A stretch of 64,000 nt of DNA. Source: Angiostrongylus vasorum. Taxonomy: Eukaryota; Nematoda; Chromadorea; Rhabditida; Metastrongylidae. The notes beneath the pieces were generated by a model. It made no database searches and was not told the DNA's origin. It saw only the letters and a program-made list of their open reading frames with translations. The position numbers and the translations under genes were made by a program. Within the stretch, counting starts at the first letter, position 1. Each line of letters starts with the position of its first letter. Shown here piece by piece: positions 1 through 11,275 of this stretch. The stretch lies in NCBI GenBank assembly GCA_018806985.1, contig JADANN010000315.1:186001-250000 (forward strand), read 5' to 3'.

Positions 1-3000
1 CTGGCAAACAATCGAAGGAATGAAGTGCGAAAAATATTAGCTGTTTCCTTTGGCAAGTTTGTCAGAAGTTAATTAGTCAGTGTCCAATGAGTAAAAGAAA
101 GCAAGTATTTCAACGAAAATGTCAGCTAGGGCTTTCTAGCAGTACATTAACTGAACTGACCTTCTTCTATTCTTGTAATGTTAATTGTTAAGTTGATTTT
201 CTTTCTATCTCTTCCTAACCACCACTCCTAATTTTTTTTGCTACTTATTTTTATAGTCATATAATTCCTATTCACTGATGAAGGTGAAAGGTGATGAATT
301 TAAGATAAACGATAACAGTAGTCCATTTCAAAACCAAATTAATGTCATTGAGATTTAAAAAGCAACGTCATAACCGTAATGCGGCAACTGGTAACGACAA
401 CCGTACAGTATACACAGAAATCATCCAGTAAGAAGACTCTGTTTATCTAAAACTGATCCGAATAATTTTTGCTTCTGGTCTAAATCTAAAATTAAGGCTT
501 TAAAATATATCACTAAAAAATACGAAGGAATGTAGGCTAATATCTTTGTGGGAACAACAACCATATGGTTCACGATCCATTGAGTGTTTTGTGTAGGTCT
601 AGAGGAATATGAGAAAAATAAGATGAAAAGCTTCAAGAATCCCTTTAGTGTACACGTGGTACCACAGAATAGTGAAAACAACCATTGCAGATGGGCAATG
701 CCAAGAAAAAAAAAGAAAGAAAGAACCGGCAAACGAGGCGAAGAGTTGAATGAATCATCCACATGGGAACAAGCTGGAATCGAATCCGAGAAGACGTGGG
801 CTCTGAGAAGACCACGCTCATCGGAAGTGCTGACTCGACTCCGGTTGAGTTGAACTCAACGACAAAACGACGATGTCTTTCATCTGAAACCACGAGCGAA
901 GAATCGAAAACACGAGCGAAGAATTTCATCCTGATTTCTGCGCTCGTGTTTTCGGGCTAAAATGACAAGAAAATTATGTCCTCTGATGTAAGTTCGGACC
1001 TTATCCAGAGTTTTTGGATGGCAGTTCAGAAGCAAAGAAGAATAAACACTAAACGGTTATGCGACTTTCATCTTCTTCAAGTACCAGGGTAATTCACATT
1101 TTTCTGGCTTCACATTTTGCATGTTTTTTCATATGCTTATAGCCGTGCAATAAATCCCTTGTATCCACTTGTTCGACCCCATTATTGAGAGTTATAGTGC
1201 TACGAATGAAGATATTGGCGACAATAGTAATAATGATAGTTTAAGCACAACCAACTGAGCCTCTCATCTCTCCGGGATTACTATATCGGTAACAGCCTTA
1301 TGTGAGAAAAGCTTCATTCAATGCACAAAGGCAGATGACTGCCCCAATAGTGAAAAAGCTGTAAAGCTTGCCGTAGTGGAGCTATCCCAACAGTACCAGA
1401 AGCATTAATTCGATCATCGCTTAAAGATACTCATGAGGAAGTGAAATTTTTCAAGTAGCAAACAAATCCGCTTACAAATGCGAAAACCATTATGGACGAT
1501 GGATGAAAGTCAACAAGCCGAATGAAAGAGGTGCTAGAATTGCAAAAACGTGATCACGGGTCGTGTAACTAAACAAAATGAATAAATACGAACAAACCTT
1601 ACAAGGTCTTCGTTCATCCAGTGGTTACTGATTTAGTACCGACAAACCGATCTATTACAAAAACTCAGCAAAGGAATATCACATGAGATGCGATTATGAA
1701 AAAAGAAAGGAAGAAAGGGTAAAAAACAACTACGATCGCCGTTTTTCTCAAATAATTAGAATAGCCAAGTTTCACTTTGGACGAGCCTTTTTTATTAAAA
1801 AAAAGCGGATGGTATCATAGCCAGTTTTTTAGGATAAATTTTGAGTTAATCATCTCGAATGTATTTCTGCACCAGAAATGATTAATGATAAGATTACAGC
1901 CTATGAAACGTCATTAAAAGTCCACTGCAAAACCTACAGGTCATCACTCAATTCACTCGATCCTAAGCTACTAAATGCCTCTCGAAAACATTTTTTGCTA
2001 TGTTGTTTGTTTGTTGTCAAACTCAGCAACAGCTCTTTCCTCGCGAACGTGTCTCTCTTTTGTTTTTAGGCAAGACTCTCACTGACGACAACCAAAGTGT
2101 GGACGTAATTGCCTTTACTGAAAAACCGACGCAAACAGAAAGCAACAACTTAATGACGTAAGAAGACTACTTTGATTTGGTTCCGAATTGAGGATGAAAT
2201 AAGGTGGTCCGTCGCCGAGGCGGTGCCGGGTGTTTTCGCGCATCTGCCATCGGGCGCCAACCGTATATCATTCTTATCCGTTCAGATGCCGAGCACCGCC
2301 AAGTGACAGCCATCTGTACGCCATCACTCTGATCCTGGCCGAGCATCCTCGGCAACAGATTTTTCTGCCATTTATCCGATTGCTGACAAGGTTAGCACAG
2401 TCAATGGCAACTATCAATTGCAACAAAATTAGGATGCAATCCGTTTCTGAGGGCATACGAAAGCAAACGACATATCGAACAGTTTGAGTATTGAAGACGA
2501 AGTATGAAAATATTTTAACTTAAATTGGAAGTATTTTTCTCTTAAAGACCTTTCTGACAATGCTACTCACACGGCCAAGTATAATTTCCAATGTAATCCC
2601 TGAGATTAATTTATCCTGATTTGGTTAACATCTAAATGTTGAGAATGCATGTAAACGCAAAAATTGACCATAAATGGAAACTTCAAGTTTTTTTCACTTC
2701 AGATTTTTATTGTTGGAAAAGATTTGTGTGTCAAATTATTTTACTTCGCTCGAGAATAGGGGAAATACATAATTTAAGAAAAAAAGAAACGTGAGAATTC
2801 AGATGACCCCAAAAAGTGCTCAGTTTTTTCTTCGTCTTCTAAGTGAAGTGAGTTAATTGAGTATCAAGTTGAAAGAAATATTTTAGCATGGCAAAAATGA
2901 AGAATGCAAGCAGAATAAGATGACGACATCTTAGAAGAATACCTACACCATTAGAGAGACGATCTTGACAGGGATCCAACTGCAATCAAACAGCAGCCGT

Positions 3001-4145
3001 CATAGCACGCAGAGCATTTTCTAGACCATGTCCTGTGTTGAGTGCAACAGATCAGTTAATATTGGGATACAGTACACACTTGGTCAACACTGTTCGAGCA
3101 CGTTCCTCTGGCAAGCGAAGCTTTACGAGCCTTCGAGGTCGACAAAGAATTATCTGGCATAAGAGGAACACTGACTTGATACCACGATAAGCTTCTAGAG
3201 TAAAGGCCCAGCATGCATTCATTCATCTCTACGATGCTTAATAGAGTGCAATGCTTGGCGTATTCCTAGGGGGGTAAAACAAAAGTGGGTTCATTATCCT
3301 TTTTATCCTTTCGCTTACCGCATCAAAATATTGTATCAAAAAGCTTCTAAAACGATCCCACGATCACTAAAGACATGTTGGAGAAGGTAGGAAATTGAAG
3401 ACCTCATTCAAGGGCAACATACCATGCAGAGCTACTAGTAAATACTAAGTACACAGATGTCTTCACTAGATAAGGGATGTCGCCTGTCGAAAATACTTGC
3501 GAGAGAACACATAACACTGCAGAAGGCCATATACGTTGGAGGCAGAACAGAAAGTAAACAATTCTGAGGAGTTATCATTGGAGCTCAGTTACCCAAACTA
3601 CTTTGCCTTTAGGGTTGCTGAATACTTATGGCAAGCATAAACATCAACACAAAAATACTGCGCTTTTTTTTGAAGTAGCATTTTCCATAAAGTAAGTTTA
3701 AAAGAAGACCCCCGCCCTACTTGTGAAAAAAAAAGACTAAGGAACTTTTTGCAGCTTGCACTCTATTGCTTGTTGTCTGGACTCTATAGGTTTTTCAGGT
3801 AGATTACCTTCTTTCACATATAGAGAACATTAGTGTAAAGCATTTAATTATGAACAGTGCGCAAATTCTACTGGACGGACCACATCCAAATTTGGCTGTT
3901 AACATACAAATCTGTCAGGAGCGCCACCTCTCTTGTTCTAAAGCTGCACAACTGAACAAAAGCTCCCAATAACATTGAAAAAAATGCGTCAGATCCGCCC
4001 TTAAATAAACCCTAGATTCATCCTATCTTAGAACTCTACATTCTATTGTTATTATACCTGCTCAGCAATGTTTTACTAGTCTCCCATATCGTCCACATAA
4101 GAAGTTTTGCCAATGTCACACCGTTCGCTCTAATTACTGAGGTGA
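1..4145. other. Unassigned DNA, no supported gene
   Basis: No open reading frame here has family motifs, convincing splice context or coding character; all are short and overlap one another on both strands. A short scrap near 1240-1300 resembles the central part of SINE family A but is too degraded to annotate separately. Reading 2930-3560 in several frames gives only broken peptide, so it may be very old transposon sequence. Nothing else is recognisable. Confidence 0.5.
905..954. repeat. Perfect 14-bp inverted repeat (hairpin)
   Basis: CGAAAACACGAGCG at 905-918 is the exact reverse complement of CGCTCGTGTTTTCG at 941-954, with a 22-nt spacer. The inner flanks can pair further with mismatches. 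A direct copy of CACGAGCGAAGAAT also lies just upstream, at about 890-903. It could be a remnant of a foldback element or a structured RNA; no neighbouring feature explains it. Confidence 0.7.
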
Positions 4146-4149
4146 ATAA

Positions 4150-4425
4150 TGAAGTCATCCGATTAGAATAGCAAAGGCACACAGCGAGTCTAGTAAGAAA
4201 CTGTTACCTTGACGATAACATCGTTGCGAATTCGAGAAGTGTCAGTGAAGTAAAGACAATACTAAAAATGTTGGACAAAGTTAGGAAAGTAGAACTAAGA
4301 TTAAATCAGAAGAACACCCAGCTGAAGAAAAAACACGATGTTTAATGAAGAAATGAAGATGAATAGCTTTCAGTTCAGGGAAGCACATCTGATGTAAAAC
4401 CTTAGGTGTCCGATAAATGTGCTGG
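4150..4425 (+). mobile_element. RTE-clade LINE fragment, reverse-transcriptase part
   Basis: In one frame the stretch around 4210-4320 reads as a decayed form of the RTE reverse-transcriptase block that contains the FADD-type catalytic motif (here DDNIVANS). It continues through the downstream helix (TILKMLDK) and the NQKNTQ segment that corresponds to the usual NRKKTQ. Stops and frame changes follow. It is a short, old fragment with no full domain. Assignment is by recalled family pattern, so moderate confidence. Confidence 0.5.
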
Positions 4426-4489
4426 ACGGCAAGAACTAGTAACTCTAATGAATAAGAAGATGATATTACATGTTATCGCGATTTTCTTA

Positions 4490-4750
4490 TCGCAAATTTT
4501 CGAAACTATTGTCACAATCACAATGATGCTGAGATATTTGCAAAACTCCGGACCGCAGGTGTTTGCGGTGGGGAACGAACGCGCTATTACTCTTTTCAGG
4601 GGCTAACGCGTTCACCACCACACGATGCGGGCCCTTCGTTTCGCCTGTCCCTCAACTAGTTCTATCGATCAGGCCATCAGCAATCACCCGTCAACGGGAT
4701 TGATCTGGGAAGCCCCAATCGGCATCGAACCCAGTTAGGCTGAGGATGTA
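4490..4750 (-). repeat. SINE family B copy
   Basis: This is one of about ten dispersed copies sharing the same blocks: a GATGCTGAGATATTTGCAAA end, a GAACGAACGCGCTATTAC block, and an inner CAATCACCCGTCAACGGGAT block. On the minus strand the part around 4555-4625 resembles a tRNA half, with a box-B-like GCGTTCGTTCCCC; other copies have a clearer GGGTTCGAAGCCC. The family is probably tRNA-derived, but the A box is weak. The orientation given is that of the tRNA-like strand. Confidence 0.6.
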
Positions 4751-4849
4751 ATTAAAATCACAATGATAAGTTCTTATTTTTTATAGTGGGCAGCAAATAA
4801 AAAGTTACAAGCCCTATTACAATTTTTCACGGCAGTTATGTGTGACTCA

Positions 4850-5200
4850 ACCACAATAATGCTGAGATATTTGCAAAACTCCGGACTGCAGATGTTTGCG
4901 GTGGCGTTAGCCCTCGCAAAAGGGTAAAAAGTTAACATTGTGATTTAGAGTACAGCCTCTGCTTAACTGGGTTCGCTGCCGATTTGGGCTACTCAGATCA
5001 ATCCCGTTGACGGGTGATTGCTGATGGCCTCATCGATAGAACTAGCTAAGAGATAGGAGAAACGAAGGACCCGCATTGTGTGGTGATGAACGCGTTAGCC
5101 CCTGGAAAGGTAATAGAAAGTTCTCGACCGCAGACACCTGCGGTCCGGAGTTTTGCAAGTATCTCAGCACCATTGTGGTTGAATCACACACAATAACCTG
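4850..5200. repeat. SINE family B, inverted pair
   Basis: A short minus-oriented B fragment (about 4850-4925) is followed by a near-complete plus-oriented copy (about 4940-5190). The longer copy is the inverse of the copy at 4490-4750, so the three could fold into a long hairpin. A tract containing AAATAAAAAGTTAAC recurs beside many B copies and may be part of the element. Confidence 0.6.
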
Positions 5201-5234
5201 CGTTAAAAATTGTAGGAGGAATTGTAGTAGGCAG

Positions 5235-5520
5235 TAAATAAAAAGTTAACATTATTATCATAATGTTCTATCTTTTACTTACTGTTTATTCTATTGTCAT
5301 GGCAGGGTATAGTGTGAAGCACAACCACAATGATGCTGATAGATCAGCAAAAAGCTTTGAGCACTCTCGTTGTCGGCTGATTGCTGATAGCACAGGAAGA
5401 ATTGAAATATTTCTGAGAAAAGGGCAAAAACAAGAGCCTCGGTTGGTGTGGTGAATAGCACGTGAGCCCCCGCTGAAGGTGATCACGGGCTCGAAGCCTC
5501 ATCTGAAAAGTGCTGTTATC
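5235..5520 (+). repeat. SINE family B copy, diverged
   Basis: It begins with the same flank seen beside other B copies, then shows the GTTGTCGGCTGATTGCTGAT-like block. At 5435-5500 there is a tRNA-like segment with GGTGTGGTGAATAGCACGTG and the box-B-like GGGCTCGAAGCC. It is more diverged than the neighbouring copies. Confidence 0.5.
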
Positions 5521-7200
5521 ACTACTACTGGCATCTAATTCTGTATACCACATATTGGATCGGTAAACAAAGCGCTCTCAGCAAGATTGCACGAAGGATG
5601 AAAAAGTAGTTCGTTTCACAACATATCAACCTTTTTTGCTAGAAAGCTCTCGGTACTGCAAAAAGTTCATCTAGCCAGAATACAGATGGAAACATTAAAG
5701 AATCACATTCTACCGTCAGAATGTAATTAGATCTCATATGTCACCTGTTTCATATGTCGTCTCTTTCATTGCCAAGCGTTGCGGGTGGGGCCTGGTCATT
5801 CCTTCATTCGATCCTTATCACACATCAGTATTGCTTTCTTGTCCTGGTCATGCAAGAAACATGGAAACCATGAAAGTAGAGCATCATGAAGATGCTTATT
5901 GATGAACTTGCCGAGAGGATACCGTTAAGACACATCAGTATAGCGGCTCACCTGATTTTCGACATCTCAGTGTTTCTCTTAACGTTCCCTTTTTCTCAAC
6001 GTCCGCTTCTTCTAGTACCTACGAGGTTCTGGATTTGCTATAACCGCGTTTTCCTACTGACTATATGCTTATCGTGTTATCGTTGTATCACGGGTTTCTC
6101 AGTAATTCTTTATGGAAAAAAACGGACTGCTCCAAGCGGTAGGTGCAGAGCCACGTACTGGTTTCTTTCACCATGCAACCCTATGTTCCAAAATTCATGC
6201 ATTTCTTCTTGCTAAGTGAAATCTAAGCCGTTTATGACGTTAGTTTCACTTGCACTAATATTCTTAACGTTCACAGAACTTTTGTTAGGCGACAGGAAGA
6301 AAACTGTTTTTTCATGTTTTTCTCGAACTTTTTCAGACCTCCTTCTTCAAGCTGAATAGAAGATCAGTTATTTGTGAGATTAAATGAAAATAAATGGATT
6401 TGTTTATGAACAAGTCCGGTAGAAGTAAAGATGACTTTCTTCTCTACTCTTTCGGAAGTTGTGCTTATTACATTCTTGTATTAAAAAGCAGTAATCTTTG
6501 TTTGCAAGTCTCTTTTTTCTCTGGCGTATTCTTGAAATATCAAGCTTCTTGTCATTATGATGGTAGTAATGAGCCGATTCTATTATTCAACAGCATCGTA
6601 GAGAGGTAGGGTGGACGGTGTTTATATTTTTCGCTTTCATTAATAATGTTATGTCCACTCATTCTGAGACAGTGGTGGCGTCACAAAGAAGTCTTTGTAG
6701 ATTTTGGCAGTACTTTCGTGCTTTTTTCTCAACGCTTTTGTTTAGGCCGTTTTCTTTTAAGTATGGAGTTCGTTATGTTTGCTGCCTTGGTGAAAGACAC
6801 CCCCGTACAGCTTTTTAGGATCTTCCATCAAAGTTAGATATTTCTGCACATGCCTCCATGAGTGTGTATACGTATATTTTAATAGCGCACATCAATGTTG
6901 CTTACTACAAGCACGAAGCCAATCACAACAGGTGAGTAGGAGCAAGGATACCTCGAACGACAACTGCTGGACAAGAATCCTTACCACTTGGCTTCTACGT
7001 GATATCAGCCCCACAATAAGAAGACTACCGAGCCGACTTCCAAACAACTGCAATAATAACTGCAAAAGTTGTACCCTAGTGTTCTTCTTATCTCTTACAG
7101 GCGCTAGTTAGAGATCAGGTCAGAATTACAGAGGCGCTAGTGGCACACGGTTGAGTTGCTGGACGAACAACGGGGATGCAGTTAACAAAGACAGTGTGGT
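5521..7200. other. Unassigned DNA
   Basis: Several short open frames occur, the longest at 5886-6215. None shows a recognisable domain, signal-peptide logic with downstream protein, or a splice-linked neighbour. I see no repeat family here. Confidence 0.4.
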
Positions 7201-7428
7201 CCCTTTATACAAAATATATGTAGTATAATTAAGCCTTTTTTATATAACACAGTATAGTAATATAATATATGCATGATGTATATATATATAATTCATATAA
7301 TATACTATTACGATGATATTAAACATTAATATAACAACAATATTAATACGATATAATAATATGTAATGTATAGAATACATCTAATGTTGCATATGATATA
7401 ATATACATGATATATGATAACATAATTC
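7201..7428. repeat. AT-rich low-complexity tract
   Basis: This is a long run of TATATA, TAATAT and ATGATATA-like words with very few G or C. It directly abuts the SINE A copy on its right. Confidence 0.8.
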
Positions 7429-7429
7429 G

Positions 7430-7745
7430 AGCACGGTGCAGGTTCGACGCCGCTTCAGGGTCACTAATCCACTCATTCCTCCAGGATCGGGAAATTGGAG
7501 CCGGACTTGTCTGGGAAAAGGTATCTCTGCAGTTGAAGTGAGAATGCTCTAGCTCGGCTATTTCAGGGCTCCAGAGGGATCGACTCGACCAGCATCCAAA
7601 GACATTCATGAAGAAGGGAAACTTTCAAGCAGCGGCTGAAGTCAGCCGTAAAAACTTGGAAGACCTTCGTGGATGATAGTGCGAGGGAACGAATCGAATG
7701 CGAGAAGTCCCGAGATCTGCGCAGTAGAGGTGAAAGACCAGCCAT
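7430..7745 (+). repeat. SINE family A copy
   Basis: The head is truncated but keeps a box-B-like GCAGGTTCGACGCC. Then come the shared core (CGGGAAATTGGAGCCGGACT, then TTGTCTGGGAAAA) and the family A body (GACTCGACCAGCATCC, then GAACGAATCGAATGCGAGAAG). It matches the full copy at 9873-10257 in the same block order. Confidence 0.75.
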
Positions 7746-8849
7746 GTAAAAAAAATGATATTTTGTTAGTAGTGGATTTATAACCCAAATGACCATTCGA
7801 CAAAACCGTGCAACAACAATATATACCCGTTCTTTTCCTCGGAGATTTCTGCATCAAAGTGGGCTTCCATTCCGTTTGTGCTTTCGTTTACCAGTTTCCT
7901 CCTTTCAGTTTTCACTTCTCTAAACACTTTTACTGCCTCGTCAAGGCTTTTCGTCTGTTGTTGGATAATCATGTACAAACTGACATGTGTACGTGTCCTA
8001 GTGTTCTTTCCATCCATCGTCTGTGAGCAATCTTATAACATTTGTGTTTTGTTTGGATGTATATGCATTGAATAGCCACGATGTGATACCACTCAGATGG
8101 ACTGGGTAAACTCCGTAGGAGGTAATTGTCGTTTGTATCGCAGAACGTGCCATGTGGACACTCTGTGGTGGCTATTAAAACTCCAGACGCGGCTGGGGTT
8201 GCAACCCACTTTTTAGTGGCATAATAGAACGCTAGAGTGTTACTGTGTCAAGAAGGTGAGCATAGTTTTTCGGCTGGTGATTCATTTTGAAACCCTATAC
8301 GCCGGTGTTACAGCTTTCCATCTCATATAAAGTTCTTCACCTAAGTTTTTCACCACGTTCATTGAACATCGTAGACACAAAGAATGTGTGGCTACATAGT
8401 TAGTTTTTTAGCCTGTTCGCTTTTCCGGCTTCTTACCAGTCTTTTTCGTTACCGCTAGTTGGTCTCGCTGTTTCAGCTTTGTTCCTGCTTCGCTAGAATT
8501 ATGTTTTTTCGAAAGAAGGCTCGCTAGAACGAAATTTTCCTAGGAGTTCCTCACCATCTATTTGTACTGTTTTCTCGTTCCAATCAACCTTTCAACCATT
8601 AATAAACACTTTAGAATTCACTGCATTGAAAGATCGTGAATAGCTTTTGCGAGATAGTGTCGTCGTGTTTGATCCCTATTCATATGGTAAAAAATAAGAA
8701 GAAAGGGCTGTATTTTCCTTGGTTAAATTCATTTAGCATTGACAACAATATTCAGGCAAAGTTTTAATAAAGCAAAAATCGATTGCTTGGTCGACGAGAT
8801 TTGATAAAATATGGTTTGTTTAACTATTTGAACTGTTTTAGTAGTGATG
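7746..8849. other. Unassigned DNA
   Basis: Short overlapping open frames on both strands give no recognisable protein. No repeat family is identified. Confidence 0.4.
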
Positions 8850-8965
8850 GCGTTGAAAATGCGCAGTGTCCTGGTTCGACTCCACATCGGGTAAACGAAC
8901 TTGCTCCGTCCACTCCTTCGAAGTCGAGAATAGGCACCAGACTTATTTGCAACATGCTTGCCCCA
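8850..8965 (+). repeat. SINE fragment (family A/D type)
   Basis: It has a box-B-like CTGGTTCGACTCCACA followed by a decayed core (AATAGGCACCAGACTTATTT) at the expected distance. Body and tail are not recognisable. The open frame spanning this region is therefore unlikely to be a gene. Confidence 0.5.
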
Positions 8966-9685
8966 TGCGATCTACAAAAGCTGAAGACCGACTGTGATGA
9001 CGATTTGGTAATCCTTTTGCCGACGTTCGTAGAAAATCCTGAAGCAATAGCCCAGTCGTTTGGATGCAATAATTCAAAGATCCTAGTGGAATACAGATGC
9101 GTGGAAACAAACTGACGCCTCGTGTAGAATAAAAGTAAGAGGAGAAATAAACAAGAAAACAGGTGGCACTGCGAGCCTCCATTAATGCAGCCATATTTGA
9201 TTATCTGCCACAAAGCATGATCACTACCAGAAAATAGCATAATCAAGCGGATAACGCTCATCCAAAGTTCTACGTATATGCACGGTAGCAGTTCTCATTA
9301 TATGTTAGCAGAAACGGAAAGAACGGTTGCTGTGAAAATTAGCTCAAGCTCCTTTATTTTCGAAATGGTCATCCGTTAATGGATTCGGCTTCCAAATTGT
9401 CCTCCAGTGGTCGGCTATCTTTTCATTCCTACCTTAACTTTTTGATTTCGGATATAATATCGTGTTGGAATTAACGAGTAGGAAGACGGAAGGAAGAAGT
9501 CGTTGCCGAAAAGATACTTCGTTCGGATCTACATCGTGGTGAAAACCTGAAAATGGCCTTGCAAAGGTATGTCACAACTCCAGGGTGGATCAAATTATTC
9601 AACCAGGAATGCGCCAGCTTTAGTACAACCAACAATGGGTGCCTCTACCTCCGAAGTAATGCTGTGGGAGGACCGGTAAGGCCCA
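8966..9685. other. Unassigned DNA
   Basis: No supported gene or repeat is seen. The open frame at 9553-9735 runs into the PLE fragment and is not a separate gene. Confidence 0.4.
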
Positions 9686-9859
9686 TACAGCTCAAAAAAT
9701 TGTGTAATCTGTCCTACCGGCAGGACACTGCGTGAGTTCAGGTACACTGTACTTGGTCTCGTGTAAGGCCTGCGGTGAAGAATACACTAGGGAAACGAGT
9801 CGATCACCTTGTATCCGCGTAAAAATTATCTAGATAGGAAACTTAAAATCCGACAAAGT

Positions 9860-9872
9860 ACTTCCTCCAGTA
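9860..9872. repeat. Target-site duplication, left (13 bp)
   Basis: ACTTCCTCCAGTA here is repeated exactly at 10258-10270, bracketing the inserted SINE A. Confidence 0.9.
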
Positions 9873-10257
9873 GGAGGCGGATAGCACAGTGGTAGTGGTA
9901 TCCCTCATCACGAGCATGGTGTTAGTCTCGTTTCCACTTCGAGCTAACCAAGCCTCTCATCTCTCCTGGGTCGGGAAATTGGTACCGGACTTGTCTGGGA
10001 AAAAACGCTATCTGCAATCCAATTAGGAACACTGCAACGCGACCATCTTCTGACTCCAGGGAGAATCGACTCGACCACCATTCCACGACATTAAAGATGA
10101 AATGAAAATCCTCAAGCAACAACCGAAGTCATACGTAAAAACATGGAAGAGCGCGGTTGACAGTGGATGCGAAGAAACGAACTGGATGTGAGAAGTGCTG
10201 ACATCCGCATAGTAGACGTGAAGACGGATCAAATAAAATGAAAATAAAATAAAACAA
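9873..10257 (+). repeat. Full-length SINE family A (reference copy)
   Basis: The 385-bp insert sits between perfect 13-bp TSDs inside PLE-4, so both ends are defined. It starts GGAGGCGGATAGCACAGTGG, whose TAGCACAGTGGT fits the pol III A box; box B is degraded here (clear in the copy at 46008). The core at about 9955-10006 carries AAATTGGTACCGGACTTGTC. The body has CGACTCGACCACCATTCCA and GAACTGGATGTGAGAAG, and the 3' end is an A-rich AAATAAAATG-type tail. No coding capacity. This is a tRNA-derived SINE by structure; the partner LINE is unknown. Confidence 0.88.
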
Positions 10258-10270
10258 ACTTCCTCCAGTA
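10258..10270. repeat. Target-site duplication, right (13 bp)
   Basis: Exact copy of 9860-9872; after it the PLE sequence resumes without loss. Confidence 0.9.
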
Positions 10271-10615
10271 CACATAGAATATGAGTCCAAACGTTGATTT
10301 TAAAGTGATTCCCGCATCCGAGCGCAGGAATCAAAAACATCAATGCGCAAAACTCTTGGAGCGCTTTGGATAAATTTCAAAAGTCTAAAGATTGACTGGA
10401 AAGACGATTACCTCACTATCCACGTGACCTGGCCCTTTTTTGCACGTTCATTTTTTTGACCTGGGCTGATTCCAATCGTCATCCCACGTGAACCGCCGCG
10501 TACGCAACATCACGGTGGGTAAATTTTAAACGAAACGTCGAATAATTACGTGCTAAATCTTCTTTAATTCCATAGGTAATTCTATCGAATTACTATTGTT
10601 AAACAAAATACTTCC

Positions 10616-10653
10616 AGGCCTTGAAGAAAGTGAAGTCTACGAAACGCCAGCCA
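10616..10653 (+). ncRNA. Degenerate hammerhead-like motif in PLE-4 tail
   Basis: The layout is the same as at 19487-19522, but the core reads TTGAAGA instead of CTGANGA. The cleavage triplet reads GCC instead of GTC, and the inner stem is weak. It is very probably inactive. Confidence 0.45.
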
Positions 10654-11275
10654 TCGAGCAACAACAACAATGACAACGGCTACTTATAACCAACCTCGCA
10701 ACAGCTCAACAAAGAGAGTTCATAAAAATATATGCATATTTATGTCGACTATTAATTAATGCCGAAGATTACTGGAAACCGGTCTTTTGAGTTATTAGGA
10801 CATCTCCCTTTTATATTGGTGAACCAGAAGGATTGTGGTATCAAATTTTATTCGGCTGACGATCCAACATCTTCGGAGCTGTTATGACTTGAGGCGATTG
10901 CTCACAGCCGTTCTTCCTTGCGGATTATTTCTTCTTAATCGCACCGAATCAAATCGTCGGGTTTTGAGCACTGTTGGAATGAAGTATTCTCACTCGGCAA
11001 CGCCGTTTTGTACAGGGCGGCTGATCAATGACTGATTGTCCATTGATAATGACCTGTTTTTCACGTTTAACCAAGTAAACAATGATATCAACTTCGTATT
11101 GCGTTGATAGTGAAAGATAACATATGACCAAGGATATATATCCGTGTAGTGCAATATACCTGCTGCATTCTAACGTCATCCAATCAGCCCGTGTGAAACA
11201 TGCGGAGTGTCTCCGATTCATCTTTGCTCCTGGAGTATACGTGGTGCGAGAATTCGTCAAAACCACCACAAATGC

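Larger units (their letters stand above)
9686..11120 (+). mobile_element. PLE-4: 3' portion of a Penelope-like element
   Basis: The left piece (9686-9872) is a frameshifted match to the zinc-motif and GIY-YIG region of PLE-1. It begins at the segment reading CVICPTGR and includes the EYTRET-like YIG part. After an inserted SINE (9873-10257) the same element resumes at 10271 with the LEAFWI-like end of the endonuclease, then the 3' tail. The tail contains a degenerate hammerhead-like motif, a CAACAA repeat and sequence to about 11120 that also occurs at 36118-36620. Everything upstream of the endonuclease is missing and the element is dead. Confidence 0.75.

Noticed and set aside
5886..6215. 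109-codon open frame
   Set aside because: No domain, no splice context, hydrophobic composition typical of chance frames in AT-rich DNA.
8783..9261. Open frames of 110 and 145 codons on opposite strands
   Set aside because: They overlap a SINE head and core fragment and lack any family motif.
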